This document shows positions 23,979 through 37,018 of a stretch of DNA of 64,000 nt, one piece after another. How positions within the stretch are numbered: the first letter of the stretch is position 1; every line of letters starts with the position of its first letter. Made by a program: the position numbers and the translations under genes. The notes below the pieces were generated by a model that was given only the letters and a program-made list of their open reading frames with translations, did no database searches and was not told the origin of the DNA. Origin of the DNA: Cornus controversa (taxonomy: Eukaryota > Streptophyta > Magnoliopsida > Cornales > Cornaceae); contig CM048845.1 of NCBI GenBank assembly GCA_026545225.1, forward strand, positions 53,730,033 through 53,794,032, in the 5' to 3' direction.

Positions 23979-26815
23979 TGTCACGCCCCAATTCCCGACT
24001 CCCAGAAAATTGGATGTGAACCGGTTCATTAAACCTCAATGAACCTCCTCATATGTCTCGATTCCCGTGGAAGCTAAACATGCGCATGTAGTTATCTATG
24101 CGTATACTCATCATTATCTGTCCTAATGGGCCACACATCGGTCTATGTATGCATGACATTTCATTTCCACTCTTAGATCACAAAAAAATCACAAAAAAAT
24201 ACATTTTTAAGGGTTACAGGACTTTCAGTCGCCTGAAAATTAAGTTTGAGTCGCCTGAAAATTCCAGTGAGTTTGCAATTTCAAACTAGCACTTTCAGCC
24301 ACCTGAAAGTGAACTTTCAGCAGGCTGAAAGTGCTTGTGTCTGGACTTTTGACAGCATTCCTCAATCTGACTTCAAATGCTAATATCTCATAATCCGTAA
24401 GTCCGTTTAACTTGAAATTTGACATGGATCATCCTCAACGTGTCTAGTTTCTAACCCAATTTGAATCACTCAAAAATACCAACCACAGCTGAAGTTATAC
24501 TTAAATTAGTGGGCGTGGGTCAGATTACCCACTCATGCACTAACACATGCATATCTTTCTCACTTTAAATCAAAAACAAGGTCCATAACCTATCAAAATG
24601 AAGCTAACATAATTCTCTTACTATATACATAAATTCCATTCACTCCTTGAACTCAAAATGGACACTTTTGAGCATTTGTTCCCCCCAATGGCTACTTTAA
24701 TGCCTTAATGGCCATCAAGTATATTCACATAACATGCATTTCACATTTGAAATGTAATTCCATCAATTTTTCTTACCATCTTCACTCAAGAACTCGTGCA
24801 TACATACTTTCCATAATCCATTTGCTCATGAGCAACCATACAAGAAATCACAACCAAAGAGAAAAATGGTCCTAAGGTGCCATACATCTCCAACACACAC
24901 TTTTCTCAAAAGATACATACCATTCATGTGATTTTTCCAAGTTTATAGTCATTACAAGAATTCACGCATAAGGTTCAAAATGCCATAAATTCTACCATGA
25001 CTAAAACTAAATCATTACCGTGCCACAAGCCGGCACAGATAGCCAAATGCACAACTGTCCAAAAATATAGCAAAATACAGCTAGAACTCTCTCCTTGGAC
25101 ATTCAAGTCCCATCTGTCATCGGCGCCTTATCTGTAAAAGAGTTTATAATAAAGGGGTGAGCACCACAGCGGCTCAGTAAAGGTTCCCCAACCCTCCTAA
25201 GTGCCGACCCGACACGACCTACATGAATGCATGCCACTACATTACATGTATCATCCAACATATACCATGTTCATTCACAAGCAATGCATATATAAAAGAA
25301 TGCATTAAACACATAGCATACTTCATAATTTAGAATGGAAGCATTAACCACACTCTTGTCTCTCTCTCGGACTCAACCCGAGACCCTAGCATGATTCTTG
25401 ATCAACCACACAACCTAGGCTATTTTACACCCAAGCTCAGAATTTTCATCACCGAGAACATCGGTCCTACCAAGTAATGAAACTGTTTTAACACGCATCA
25501 CCGAGAACATCGGTCCTACCAGGTGATGAGATCATTTTTGGAATGCACCACTGAGAACATCGGTCCTACCAAGTGATGAGATATTTTTGAAATGCACCAC
25601 TGAGAACATCGGTCCTACCAAGTGATGAGATATCTTCGGACTACACCACCGAGAACATCGGTCCTACCAAGTGATGAGACCCTCACAAGATTTTCACTGA
25701 GAACTCCCACCTCCATGTAAACAAGATTTTCATCGGTCCTAGCATGCATTTCATTTCCACAAAACCACATATACCACATATATGTAAACACATACATATA
25801 ACCTCTCATATGCATACAACTTCAAAATTTGCATACTTTAGTCATGCCTCACTAAATGCATAATTTTAGCATATGGAACTAACATGCATTCAACCACCAC
25901 ATATTCCACATATAATCACATATATGACACAAGGTTAGGTATTTGCACATAAACCCCAAATTGAGCACATAAAACCTATATACACAATTTTTTCATTCCA
26001 CACACTTTAACCCACATGCTAAACCAACACAAGGATACCAAATGTGCAAAGATAGGACTCAAGAGAAGGAGAAAACACAAATTTTCACACCCCTCACCGT
26101 CCTAAATCATGTGATACACAACCTACACATCTCCTCTCCACCCGAAACCCTAGAATCGACAATTAGGAGAGAAGAAGAACCCCTACCTCGAAAATGAAGG
26201 CCTTCCAAGCACTTCACCAATTTTCCAGCAGAGTCTACCTTGCCGAATCACCACTTTGATCGATTCAAAGGGAAGCCCTAGCCGTCCCCTACGTATCTCC
26301 CTCCTTCGGTGAGTCTTGAATTTAAGCCGAACGGGTCTGAAATGTAGAGAGAAGGGAGAGCTTTGAAGATGGAGAACTTTAGAGAGAGAAAAAGGCGTGA
26401 GATCTGTTGAAATGTCCTTGCCACTGATATTTAAAATATCTAGGGCTTGCAAAAAGACCAAAATACCCCTAGGCCACTTAACGCACATTCCCGGACTCCT
26501 TTTTCGATTCTGAAAACTCCTACGGTCTCGAAATCACTTCCTCTACTCTCTAAACATTTCATCTCAGCCATTCTCAGAAATAAATATTTTCGAAAATTTT
26601 CTGGATTCCCGGACCCACTTAAGTCGCACCCCGGGCCCCGGTTTGACCAAAAAGTCAAACTTCTGCAATTCTCCCGAAAACTTCGCAAAACCTTAAAAAC
26701 ATTCTCCAAACATGTTTCCCACACTCAAAACATGTTAAACACCACTCAAAATGCATTTATGGCAATTATAATGCGAAAAATACAAAACCGGCCAAAATTG
26801 GTCACGGTCTCTACA
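23979..26815 (-). repeat. 5' LTR of element A (2837 bp)
   Basis: Partner of 16048-19049. Differences are scattered substitutions, one palindromic unit fewer at about 24320, and a deletion of about 155 bp replaced by about 25 bp of filler near 25714-25739 made of pieces found nearby. Confidence 0.92.
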
Positions 26816-26820
26816 CTACA

Positions 26821-27460
26821 TATGCATTTAAACAAAAATCCCAAATTGTTATACCTAATCATACATAAACCTATATGTATAAACATGAATATGCATGAAA
26901 TCAAACAACACAAAATATTTATCTACGTTTACAAATTCAACGGCGAAGTGTAGAATAAAACTTGCCTTTCATTGAATAAGAACTCGCCCCAACGAATCGC
27001 TCTTTCTCTCCCGCCTCTCTTGTGTCTATTGTTCTTTCCCTCTCTGTTCATGAAACTGACAAAAACCCTAACCCTTTTCTTTTTCTTTTTTCTTTCTGTA
27101 GAAAAACTAATAAAAATTTAAAATAATTAAAAGGAAAAAAATAATAATTATAAACCTTTAGCCCACAATAATAAAAATACCCTTAGCCCAACACGTAAAC
27201 AATTATACTCCAGCCCAACTCAACCCAAACCCGAACTCTCCCTAGTCCAATCTAAAAAAATATTAAAATAAAAGAAAATACAAAAGTATGTCCATCTAAA
27301 AAGAAAATAAAATAAAATAAAACAACCTAAAGCATTTAGCATTTAAACCACCCAATAAACAATTTAAACAAATAAAGCATTTAAAACACCCAATAAACAA
27401 TATAAACAAATAAAGCATTTAAATTAAATTTAAATAATCTCAAAATTATGGGGTATTACA
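26821..27460 (-). repeat. Left LTR of element B, inner segment
   Basis: It continues the B LTR beyond the element A insertion (tatgcatttaaacaaaaatc and following match 34245-34894) and ends at GGGGTATTACA. Confidence 0.85.
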
Positions 27461-27539
27461 TTCTTCCCCCATGAAAAGAGGAATTTCATTCTTGGAATTC
27501 ACCCCATACCTGAAAAAAAAGCTTTGGATACTTTGCCTT

Positions 27540-30500
27540 TATTTCGCCTCCCTTTCCCAAGTGGATTCTGCCTTATTGTGGGAGCTCCACTGAACACGTA
27601 CTAAAGAAATAGTCTTGGAACGAAGGACCTGGTTCCTACGGTCAAGAATACAGTAAGGTTGTTCCACATATGTTGCATCTAGCTACAACTTAATCTCCCC
27701 AACCTCAATGTGCTGATAAATATCCTTATCCTTAAGAAATTTCCACAACAAAGACACATGAAAGACATTATGCACCCTGTGCATTGTATTTAGTAATTCC
27801 AATCTATACACTACTGCTCCAATCCTATCAGTAATCATGAAAGGACCCACAAAACGAAGCGACAACTTCCCCTTTTCCCAAACTGCATTACTCCCTTCAT
27901 AGGAGAAACCTTGAGTAAAACTTGATCCCCTACCTTGAACTCTAATGCTCAAGTTCTCCAATTAGCATAACTCTTCTGTCTACTCTGAGTAGTCTACATA
28001 CGATCTCTAATAAGAGCGACTTTCTCGAATGTTTCCTTAATGAATTCAGGACCTAAGAATCTATTCTCTCCAACCTTAAACCAGCATACAGGCAACTTAC
28101 ATGAGTGCCCATATAAAGACTGGAATGTTGTCATAGCAATAGTCTTCTGATAACTATTGTTATAGGCAAACTCAACAAATGGCAAATAACTTTCCTAATT
28201 ACCCTTAAAGTCAAGAACACACGCCCGTAACATATCATCCAGAATCTAATTAACCCTCTTAGTTTGACCATCGATTTGAAGGTGATAAGCTGTATTGAGA
28301 TGTATCACTGTACCTATAGCCTATTAAAATCTCTCCCAAAACCCTAAAACAAAGTTCGAATCTCTATCCGATATAATGGACAAAGGTATGCCATAGAGCT
28401 TCACTATCTTTGCAATGTAAAGCTTCTTGTATTGCTCTGAGGTACAACTCGAGCGAATTGGCAAGAAATGGGCTGATTTTGTCAACTTGTCCACCATAAT
28501 CCAAATAGCATTATGATTCTACTATAAGGTGGGAAGTCCCACAACGAAATCCATAGAAATGCTCTCCCATTTCCACTCTAGTCTAGGTAGTGGCTACAAA
28601 GATCCTGGCGGTCTCTGGTGATCAATCTTGATCATTTGACAAGTGCTACACTTAGAAGCAAATATAACAACGTCCCTCTTAATGCTTGCCCACCAAAATT
28701 GGTGCTTTATGTTCTGGTACATTTTATCCCCGCCTAGGTGTACCGAAAACTATGAACTATGAGTCTCACTCATCACTGCCCTCCTCAAATCACCCTTGGG
28801 TGGAACCACTAACTGCCACTTATACGTCAATCCTCTATTTGTACCCACTGTATAGAACGATACCTCTCTAAATTTCAGGTCAGCCACTTTCTCTATGCAC
28901 TGCGGGTCTCTAAGCTGATCTGTAATTACTCTTTAATTGATAGCAAATGTAACCACTATACATACTATAAAAGCATCAATGCTGCTCAAGTCATTCCACT
29001 ATGCTTCAAATAAAGTGAAAAGACTAGCATAAGGTCGGTGACTAAGTGCATCAACTACTACATTCACTTTCTTTGGGTTATACTGGATGGAAAAGTGAAT
29101 CTTTAACGAACTCCAACCATCTACACTGTCTCATATTCAACTCCTTCTACGAGAATAGATACTGTAAACTTTTATGGTCACTGAACAATCTGAAGGTCTC
29201 ACCCAAGAGGTAATGCCTCCAAAATTTTAAAGCAAACACCACAACTGCCAACTCAAAATTATGAGTTGGGTAATTAAGCTCGTGAGGCTTAAGCTTACGT
29301 GAAGCATATGATATTGGCCTCTCCTCCTACATCAACACATATTCCAAACCCTGCAATGACGCATCGGTAAATACCAAGTACTCAATTCCACTCTGAGGAG
29401 TAGCTAGAACAGGTGCAGTTGTTAACCTGCTCTTCAACTAATCAAATTCCACCTGACAAAAATCATCCCAAATGAAATGCACACCCCTTTTAGTCAAATG
29501 GGTGAGTGGACAAGAAATCTTGGAGAAGCCCCGAATGAACCTACGGTAAAACTCAGGTAACCCCAAAAAACTACAAATCTCTGAGGGTGAGGTAAGCTGC
29601 CCCCACACCAAAATTACTAACACTTTACTTGGATCCCCTTCTCAGATACTACGTGACCCAAGAACTTCACCTCCCTCTGCCAGAAATCACACTTCTCAAA
29701 CTTTGCATATAATTGATGATCTCTCACTGTCTATAGAACAATACCGAGACGTTTGGAATGATCTTTCTCTTACCTAGAATAAACCAGAATGCCATCGGTG
29801 AAGACAATAACAACCTGATCTAAGTAGGCTATGAACACTCTGTTCATCAGATCCATGAAGACAGTTGGGGGATTCGTCAACCCAAAAGGCATGACTCATA
29901 ACTCATAAGACCTATAACTAGTAAAAAAGGCTATCTTCAGCACATCCTATTCCCTGACTTGTAGCTGATGATACCTGAATCTCAAATCTATCTTTGAGAA
30001 GTAGGTGGCTCCCCTCAACTGATCGAACATATCATCAATCCTTGGCAACGGGTACTTCTTTTGGATTGTGACCTTATTCAACTCTCTGTAATCTATACAA
30101 AGGTGAAGAGACCTATCCTTCTTTTTCACAAATAGCACCGGTGCCCCCCACGGTGAAGTACTCTTGTGAATGAATTTCTGACTGAGGAGTTGCTGAATCT
30201 AATCTTTTAGCTCCCTCATTTCCACATGCGCCATTTTGTATAGGGACCTAGTAATAAGGCTGGTGCTTGGGGCTAAATCAATCATAAAATCTATCTTATG
30301 ACTCGGTGGTAACCCTGGAATTTCCTAAAACACATCCTGAAAGTCTCGCACTACTGGAATGGAATCTAGAGAAACTGTAGTTCCTTCCCAAGACCCCTCG
30401 CTGATAAAGAATAAATGAGTGCTAGACCCTCTATTTGATTACAGCATAGCAACCAAATACATCTCCTGACCCGGTATAGCAAAAATAATTGCTTTATCAT

Positions 30501-30900
30501 AGCAATTAACTTGGGGATGAAAATACGATAACCAATCCATTCCAAGTATGACATCATAAGAATCCATATCCAAGACCAATAGGTCTGCCAAGAACCTGAG
30601 TCCGCCAATGTCTATAGTGACTTGACTACAACATTCCTGTAAAATCGTACTACCCCCAATGTTGTAGCAATACTAAATAAAGAACTACATGACTAAATGG
30701 TTATAATAGATAATCTAACAAATGATCGAGATAAAAAAGAATGGGATGCACCAGTATCGAATAAAGCACGACCAAGTTTAACATTTATCAAAAATATACC
30801 CTTAATCGCTTGAGGAGCCTGCACATCATATGGCATGACGTTGTAGACTCTCCCATAGTGCATCTGCTGACCAAGTTGCCCCACGAGTCATGGCAATATT
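27540..30900 (-). pseudogene. Element B pol: protease to chromodomain, heavily decayed
   Basis: On the minus strand: protease DTGASHSFLSRSFV (about 30765-30720); [22 protein letters not shown] (about 30130) and [16 protein letters not shown] catalytic box altered to FTDGILVYS (about 29795), losing the second Asp; connection FLGLPEFYRRFIRGFSKIS (about 29560); RNase H remnants (29050-29400); integrase VEFAYNNSYQKTIAMTTF (28175) and RFVGPFMITDRIGAVVYRLE (27870); chromodomain tail ISLVRVQWSSHNKAESTW (about 27600-27545). Stops and frameshifts occur every few dozen codons, so this is an old copy. The lineage is chromovirus, distinct from A and C in sequence. Confidence 0.88.
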
Positions 30901-30989
30901 GGTAAAGCTAGACGGTGCTAAGTCTGATTCCGTAGAACTTAGGGTGCTTGCAAGGGTTGTTGTTGTCTCTGTCCCTGCTGACTAAATTG

Positions 30990-32042
30990 TCGCTAAGTAG
31001 TATTAGGGCAGTATATGACTGAATGCCCAAGCTCACCACATCCATAACAATTTTCTCTGAATGTACCAGTAGGCTTCCTCAACTGATTACCCTGTGGCTA
31101 AGATTGATCCATATGTGGTACTCCATTCTGTTTCCTATGAGTAGAGGCTTCCCCTTTCTAAACATCACCGCGACCTCTATGTTTCTTCCATGGTTGTTGC
31201 CCTAGGTAACTGCCCCTGTCAAATTTCCTCCCACCATTACCATTTCTCCTCTCCACTGTTTGATTAGTGGAGTCCTTGTTGTTTTGTTTCTCCCTCTTTC
31301 CTTTTTTGTAATCCCTCCTCAACTGACAGTGTTGCAGTACAACATCAACCAACTGAGCATAAGTCGTATAAGCTGGACTACCCACACTAACCTATCGAAT
31401 ATGCCAATTCAAACTATTCACGAAGCAATTCTTCTTCTTTTCTTAAGTGTTCGCCTCCTCAGGTTCAAACAGAGAGAGACTGGTAAACTCCAGCTCATAC
31501 TTTACGACTGTCCTGCCCCCTACTGTAAGTCCAAGAACTCTCTTTCTTAGCTACCCTCACTACATATGGGAAGTACTTACTGTCAAAATGGGCTTGAAAC
31601 TCTGTATAAGTCAGAGTAGTCTGCTCTACCATGGTAGTAACTGATTCCCACCATTATAAGGCCATCACCCACTAGCTTAAAGGTAGCTAGCATATGATTC
31701 TGAACTTCGGTGAACATAATCATGCGAAGATGGTGTTCAATGTCTTTCCTCCACTGATATGCTTCTTAATTTCACCTCTATGGACCCCAAAAGCTCTGCT
31801 GGATTCCCTTTTGTGAAGGAATTCTAAACCATCTCCTAAGTGTTAGGTTGCTCTACTGGTAATGGAACATGCGCCCACTGTGGTGGCTGCTGAGGTGGCT
31901 TCTGATTCTGTAGAACAGTCGCCACTATTGTAGCTATAGCCTGAGCAATAATGGCTGACAAGTCAGGAGGAAGTTCAGCATTTTCACCCTGAGTATTGTC
32001 CTGACCCCGAATTTGGTTCACACTCCTCCTACGGGGTGGCAT
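30990..32042 (-). pseudogene. Element B gag
   Basis: It starts MPPRRRSVNQIRGQ at 32042 on the minus strand, with a Gln/Pro-rich segment (QNQKPPQQPPQW). It includes a Lys/Arg-rich linker (about 31300-31200) and one CCHC knuckle, CYGCGELGHSVIYC (about 31055-31010). Several stops interrupt it, the first at 31836. Confidence 0.8.
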
Positions 32043-32201
32043 CTGAATAGATAAAGAGAAAGAAAAATTAATACCTCAAGAATAGAGTAAAACGTATAGA
32101 GTACAATGAGTCCTGTACTTGGATTCTATTTATCAAGATACGCAACCCAGAAGATACCATAGGACGGACCCTAAAGACCCGAGAATACTTGAACTTGGAA
32201 C

Positions 32202-32213
32202 GCTTTGATACCA
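32202..32213 (-). promoter_or_regulatory. Primer-binding site of element B
   Basis: The minus strand reads TGGTATCAAAGC, one mismatch from the initiator-Met tRNA complement. It is two bases from the LTR end. Confidence 0.8.
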
Positions 32214-32215
32214 AC

Positions 32216-34894
32216 TGAAATACCCTTACAATCTCACGCATGAGGTGGCCAATATCACACATAAAACATAAGGAATACCTATAATTGATAGCATACAAGC
32301 ATAGAATATAAGTGACAAGCAAAAAGAAAATAATTACAGAAGAAAACTTTACTTGATATAATAAATAAAGTTAAAAAAATTTTTGAGTCTAAACAATACA
32401 CCTTAGAAGTCCTGTAACTCAAGGACCCCTAAACCCAAAATAATAAAGATTAAATAATCTAAACAACGTTCCAATAAACTTCATATCCTGAACATAATAA
32501 AAGGAATATGTCCCAACTTTGAAACTGGTAAGAGAAGACGACTGCAATGATCTACGAACTTAAGACTCTAAACTCGCGGTGGAACCAGCTTGGGACCTGA
32601 AATATCAGCAAAGTGGGTTAAACCCAAGAGTAAGTTCCCTCTACAATAAACCAACAGAGACTTGGTAAACAAATCCTCTATATGAGGACAACAAAACAAA
32701 TAGTTATAAATATTCCATTTTATCATTTAATCTCCTGTCCCAGAAATAATTAGAACTATGTTTTGAACTAATCCATCCATTATCACAATAAAGGTAGAAC
32801 AAGTTTCTAAGTTCAAACAAGAGGCAATCCTAACATACATGAACACATAACTAAATTTCTTATTAAGTATTAGGTAATCTTGACATGCCTATACCCATAT
32901 TTTATGAATACCTTATTAAGTATTAGGAAATCCTGACATGCCCACAAATATAATTTACAAATACCTTATTAGGTATTAGGCAATCCTGACATGCACCCAA
33001 ATATAATTTACAAATACCTTATTAGGTACTAGGCAATCCTAACATGCCCCCAAATATAATTTGTAAATACCTTATTAGGTATTAGGAAATCCTGACATGG
33101 CCCCAAATATAATTTATAAATACCTTATTAGGTATTATGGAATCTTGACATGCCCCCAAATATAATTTACAATTACCTTATTAGGTATTTGGCAATCTTG
33201 ACATGCCTTCCCATAATCGTAAACACAACATATACTTATGTGCACGAGTGATACCATATTTGAAACTATACCAATCCACAAGAAAAGAAATAAAACTATT
33301 CAAAACCAAAACTGTCCATTCTCCTCCATTCACAAAAGTAAATAAATAAAGAACAGAATAGAACACTACATCAACATTCATCTTGCATACAATACAACAC
33401 CCAAAGCAAAAATAAAAACAATATAAACAACCATAAATTTAATTAAATACTCAACCATAAATTTAAAGATTTTTAAAACAAAAGAAAAATAACAATCCCA
33501 ACTTTAAAGTACACTTTTTGTACTAAATCTACAACAAGGAGGACTTATTTCATCTTGAAATTAAAGTCCCATGAATATTCTGTCCTAGAAAGACAAATTT
33601 GAATTTCTAGAAAATTTCAGGAATTGAAAAGTAATTTAAAATATTTTTCCTATTTTTTTTCAATTTAAAAATGATTAAAAAATTAAAAAATATATATTTA
33701 AATATTCGGACTAGGCCTAAATTGGGCCAAAAGGTTGGGCTCGACGACTTGGACCCAACCAAAATTTTTTCGGTCCTAGCCGGCCGCCAAAACAGGACGC
33801 ACGTGCCCCTACGCGATGATAGTGTGCGTAGGCATGCGCTGCCCTGTTCCCCTTTCTTCTCCAGCACGCCCAACGTCTTTTTGGCCACTTTCCAGACAGT
33901 TTTCAGCCACCGTTCACCTCCATTTTTATTCCAAACTTCTCTTAATGGTCTAAACTACCTATTGGTACAAAAAGCCCCTTTATTTATAGGCCAAATCAAA
34001 AACCCACAATTTTTCAAGTTCTAGGGTTCCTTATCTAAAACTTAAAATTCAAGCAAATTTTCTCTACAACCTACATCCCAGAGATCAAGGTTCATTCGTA
34101 GAGGCTAGAACAACACCATAATCAAACTAAATCCTTCAACACATATAAATTTCATGTTAATACAAATTTACATGCTTATATATATATATACACACACGTA
34201 TATATAACTATACACATATACATCACACAACAACTAACCTCATTAATCCACATATGCATTTAATCAAAAATCCCAAATTGTTATACCTAATCATATATAA
34301 ACAAACATGAATATGCATGAAATCAAACAACACAAATATTTATTTGTTTACAAATTCAACGGGGAAGTGTAGAATGAAACTTGCCTTTCGATGAACAAAA
34401 ACTCACCCCAATGAATCGCTCCTTCTTTCTCCTCTCTCTTATGTCTACTGTTATTTCCCTCAATGTGTGTGAAAGCAACAGAAACCCTAACCCTTTTCTT
34501 TTTATTTTTTTCTTTAGAAAAACTAATAAAAATATAAAATAATTAAAAGGGAAAAATAGTAATAATAAACTCTTAGCCCATAATAATAAAAATACACTTA
34601 GCCCAACACCTAAACAATTATACTCCATCCCAACTCAACCCAAACCCTAACTCTCCCTAGCCCAATCTAAAAAAAAATTAAAATAAAAGAAAATACAAAA
34701 GTATAGTCCAACTAAAAAGAAAATAAAACAACCTAAAGCATTTAGCATTTAAGGCACTCAATAAACAATTTAAGACACAAAAAAAATAATTTAAACAAAT
34801 AAAGCATTTAACTTTTAAAACACCCAATAAACAATTTAAACAAATAAAACATTTAAATTAAAATTAAATAGCCTCAAAATTACGGGATATTACA
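32216..34894 (-). repeat. 5' LTR of element B (2679 bp)
   Basis: In minus orientation it begins TGTAATATCCCG and ends GGGTATTTCA. It includes seven copies of the 53-bp tandem unit (32860-33205). It is the complete reference copy for this family; the same LTR occurs as a solo at 47004-52478. Confidence 0.88.
32860..33205. repeat. 53-bp tandem repeat in B-family LTR (7 copies)
   Basis: Same unit as 14815-15085, with a conserved accttattaggtattagg core. Confidence 0.85.
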
Positions 34895-35127
34895 GTTGCT
34901 TACCACTCAAAGTCGTCAGAAGAACTATGCTAATAGAAGGAGGCGGCCTTTCGCATTTGAGGTGGGGGACCATGTCTTTCTAAAGCTCTCGCCATGATGG
35001 GGTTTGATGAGATTTGGGCAGAATGGCAAGCTAGCGCCACGGTTTATCCATATGTTCGAGATATTGGATCATGTGAGTGAGGTTGCATATCGTTTGACAT
35101 TGCCACCACAAATGTCAAGTGTGCATC
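34895..35127 (+). pseudogene. Element C integrase C-terminal part
   Basis: The plus strand resumes element C after element B: a reading equivalent to LLTTQSRQKNYANRRRRP, then FAFEVGDHVFLKLS and GLMRFGQNGKLAPRF, ending SEVAYRLTLPPQ. About 150 residues present in element A between this point and 14611 are missing. It breaks off at an insertion. Confidence 0.85.
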
Positions 35128-35486
35128 TTCTTTTATCGGATGCTAACTATCTTGTATAGGCCCAAAGCCAAACAAGTCCAGATTAAGTCCTTGCTCCTAT
35201 TTTTTATTTTATCCTAACCGAGTCTTAAGAAATGTAATCCCATTGATTGAATTCAATTAGTCACTCTTGTTCTTGTTTAGAATTCAAGAGATCCTTAGAA
35301 TTCAGAGATTCATAGAGAATTAATAATTAGGGCCCCTCCTTTAAAGGTAAAGGATAGAGAATAAGAGATAGGGAATCTAACGGCTTTTATTTCGCATTTG
35401 CATTCAAAATGCATCATTGAAAATTCAATTAGATATGGGACGCAAGGTTTTTATAAGTAACTAACTTCCTTTAGTATGAATATGAA
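35128..35486. mobile_element. ~360-bp insertion of unknown class in element C
   Basis: It lies between the end of the integrase (LPPQMSSVH) and the resumption at TFHVSMLRKYE, where element A has no extra sequence. It contains tatcggatgctaactatctt followed by gtataggcccaaag, and AT-rich sequence. Clear inverted repeats or a target duplication were not found. A small solo LTR or a SINE is possible. Confidence 0.45.
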
Positions 35487-35738
35487 GGGACTGAGCACTT
35501 TCCACGTTTCGATGTTGAGAAAGTATGAGTCGGATCTTTCACATGTGCTAAATTGGACAGATCTTGAGGTGGAGGAGGATGTGTCATATGAGGAGAGGTC
35601 GATACAGGTTTTGGATACTAGAGAGCAAGTGCTTTGCGGCAAAATCATTCCGTTGGTTAAAGTGCTTTGGAGTCATCACGGAGTCGAGGAGGCTACGTGG
35701 GAAGAGGAACAAGAAGTCCATTCAAAGTATCCCTAATT
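35487..35738 (+). pseudogene. Element C chromodomain region
   Basis: The plus strand reads TFHVSMLRKYESDLSHVL, then WTDLEVEEDVSYEERSIQVL, then VLWSHHGVEEATWEEEQEVH. This is the C-terminal chromodomain of a Del/Tekay-like integrase and is close to element A. It is an open 86-codon stretch from 35476, followed by the polypurine tract. Confidence 0.88.
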
Positions 35739-35785
35739 GTTTACCACTTGAGGCATGTTTCTAATTTTGAGGACGAAATTCCTTG

Positions 35786-35798
35786 AAGGTAGGGAGGT
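35786..35798 (+). promoter_or_regulatory. Polypurine tract of element C
   Basis: The purine-rich gaaggtagggagg directly precedes the LTR start TGTAGAGACTAGG at 35799. Confidence 0.75.
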
Positions 35799-36443
35799 TG
35801 TAGAGACTAGGTCCAATTTAGACCGGTTTCTTTTTATTCATCATTTTTGCTATAAATGCATTTAAAATGATGTTTAAAATGTTTTAAATTTGAAAAACAT
35901 GTTTTGGAACTTGTTTAGAAGTTCTGAGAAGTTTTGGGATCATTTGGGTAAATTTAATAATTTTGGGTCGGTGGAGCCAAGGACGCGAGTTGGGTGGGCC
36001 CGAAAATTTGAAATATTTTTGAGAAATATTTATTCTTGATTTTGGACCAAATAAAATGTTTAATGAGTTAAGGAAGTGATTTTGGAGCCGTAGCCGCTTT
36101 GAAAATAAAAAACGGAGCTCGAGAGGTACGTTAAGTGAGTTAAGGGAAAAAAAGTCATTTTGCACTTAGTATGTTGACAATACATTTATATGTATATTGC
36201 TGGCTAGATTAGGGAGGGAGAGAGATCAGCCATTAAAGCTCCACCAAGCTTTTCTTCTTCCTCATCTTCTTTCCTCATTTTGAGCACCTTAGAGTAAGAT
36301 TTGGAGCTTGCTCCAAGAGAGAAAGTCGTTCCCCTCTTCTTCCTCTTCAAGTTGGTGGGTTCAAAGTTCCACTTTAGAGAGTTTCAAAAATTAAGGGTAG
36401 TTGAAGTTTGAATTAGAGGTTCGTCCAAGAAGGAAAGTTTGTT

Positions 36444-37018
36444 GTAATACCCCGCTCCAACACATGGTATGATATTGTCCGCTTTGGGCCTGAGCCCGCA
36501 CGGTTTTGCTCTTGGGTTTTTACCCCAAAAGGCCTCATACCATTTGAAGAGAACATACTACATATAAGCACATCCCCTTTTCCACACCCAGGCGATGTGG
36601 GATTGAGCACCCTGTACCCTGTCAGTGTGGTAGCTCAGCCCAGTGTCTGTCTTTGCACTCGCCCACTCACACCCGTCCACAAGGGTTACTACAATCCACC
36701 CCCCTACGAGGCCCGATGCCCTCGTCGGCACACTTACTTCCGGTTGGGTTCAGGCTCTGATACCAACTGTAATACCCCGCTCCAACACATGGTATGATAT
36801 TATCCACTTTGGGCCTGAGCCCGCACGGTTTTGCTCTTGGGTTTTTACCCCAAAAGGCCTCATACCATTTGAAGAGAACATACTACATATAAGCACATCC
36901 CCTTTTCCACACCCAGGCGATGTGGGATTGAGCACCCTGTACCCTGTCAGTGTGGTAGCTCAGCCCAGTGTCTGTCTTTGCACCAGCCCACTCACACCCG
37001 TCCACAAGGGTTACTACA
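36444..37018 (-). mobile_element. TRIM retrotransposon (575 bp), TSD TTTGT
   Basis: LTRs lie at 36444-36693 and 36768-37018 (250 and 251 bp, about 98% identical by eye). In minus orientation they begin TGTAGTAACCCTTGTGG and end CGGGGTATTACA. The whole internal domain is 74 bp: a primer site GTTGGTATCAGAGCC (iMet type) at one end and a purine tract GGGGGGTGGAT at the other. The duplication TTTGT is at 36439-36443 and 37019-37023. It has no coding capacity and so depends on other elements for reverse transcription and integration. High LTR identity suggests a fairly recent insertion. Confidence 0.92.

Larger units (their letters stand above)
16048..26815 (-). mobile_element. Element A: full-length Del/Tekay-like chromovirus, TSD CTACA
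   Basis: The element is 10.77 kb, in minus orientation. 5' LTR 23979-26815; primer site 23961-23975; gag 22598-23716; pol 19099-22620; polypurine tract 19050-19063; 3' LTR 16048-19049. LTR termini are TGTAGAGACC...GGGGCGTGACA. The 5-bp duplication is CTACA at 16043-16047 and 26816-26820. The empty site is visible in the other B LTR near 34245-34255 (attaatccacatatgcattt). The LTRs look about 98% identical outside indels, so the insertion is recent relative to its host LTR. A C-terminal chromodomain and the 3-kb LTR fit the Del/Tekay lineage. Confidence 0.92.
14612..34894 (-). mobile_element. Element B: chromovirus inserted in element C integrase, itself carrying element A
   Basis: In minus orientation: 5' LTR 32216-34894, primer site 32202-32213, gag, pol, polypurine tract next to 27460, 3' LTR 27460 down to 14612. 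The 3' LTR is split by element A (16048-26815) and lacks its last ~400 bp at the left boundary. Element C integrase sequence lies on both sides (14611 and 34895). No TSD survives because about 450 bp of C and the LTR end are gone at the left. Coding regions are heavily decayed. Confidence 0.85.

Noticed and set aside
33607..34024. Open frames of 93 and 117 codons on both strands in the B LTR
   Set aside because: They lie within non-coding LTR sequence, have no known domain, and the matching stretch in the other B LTR (15500-15850) does not keep them.
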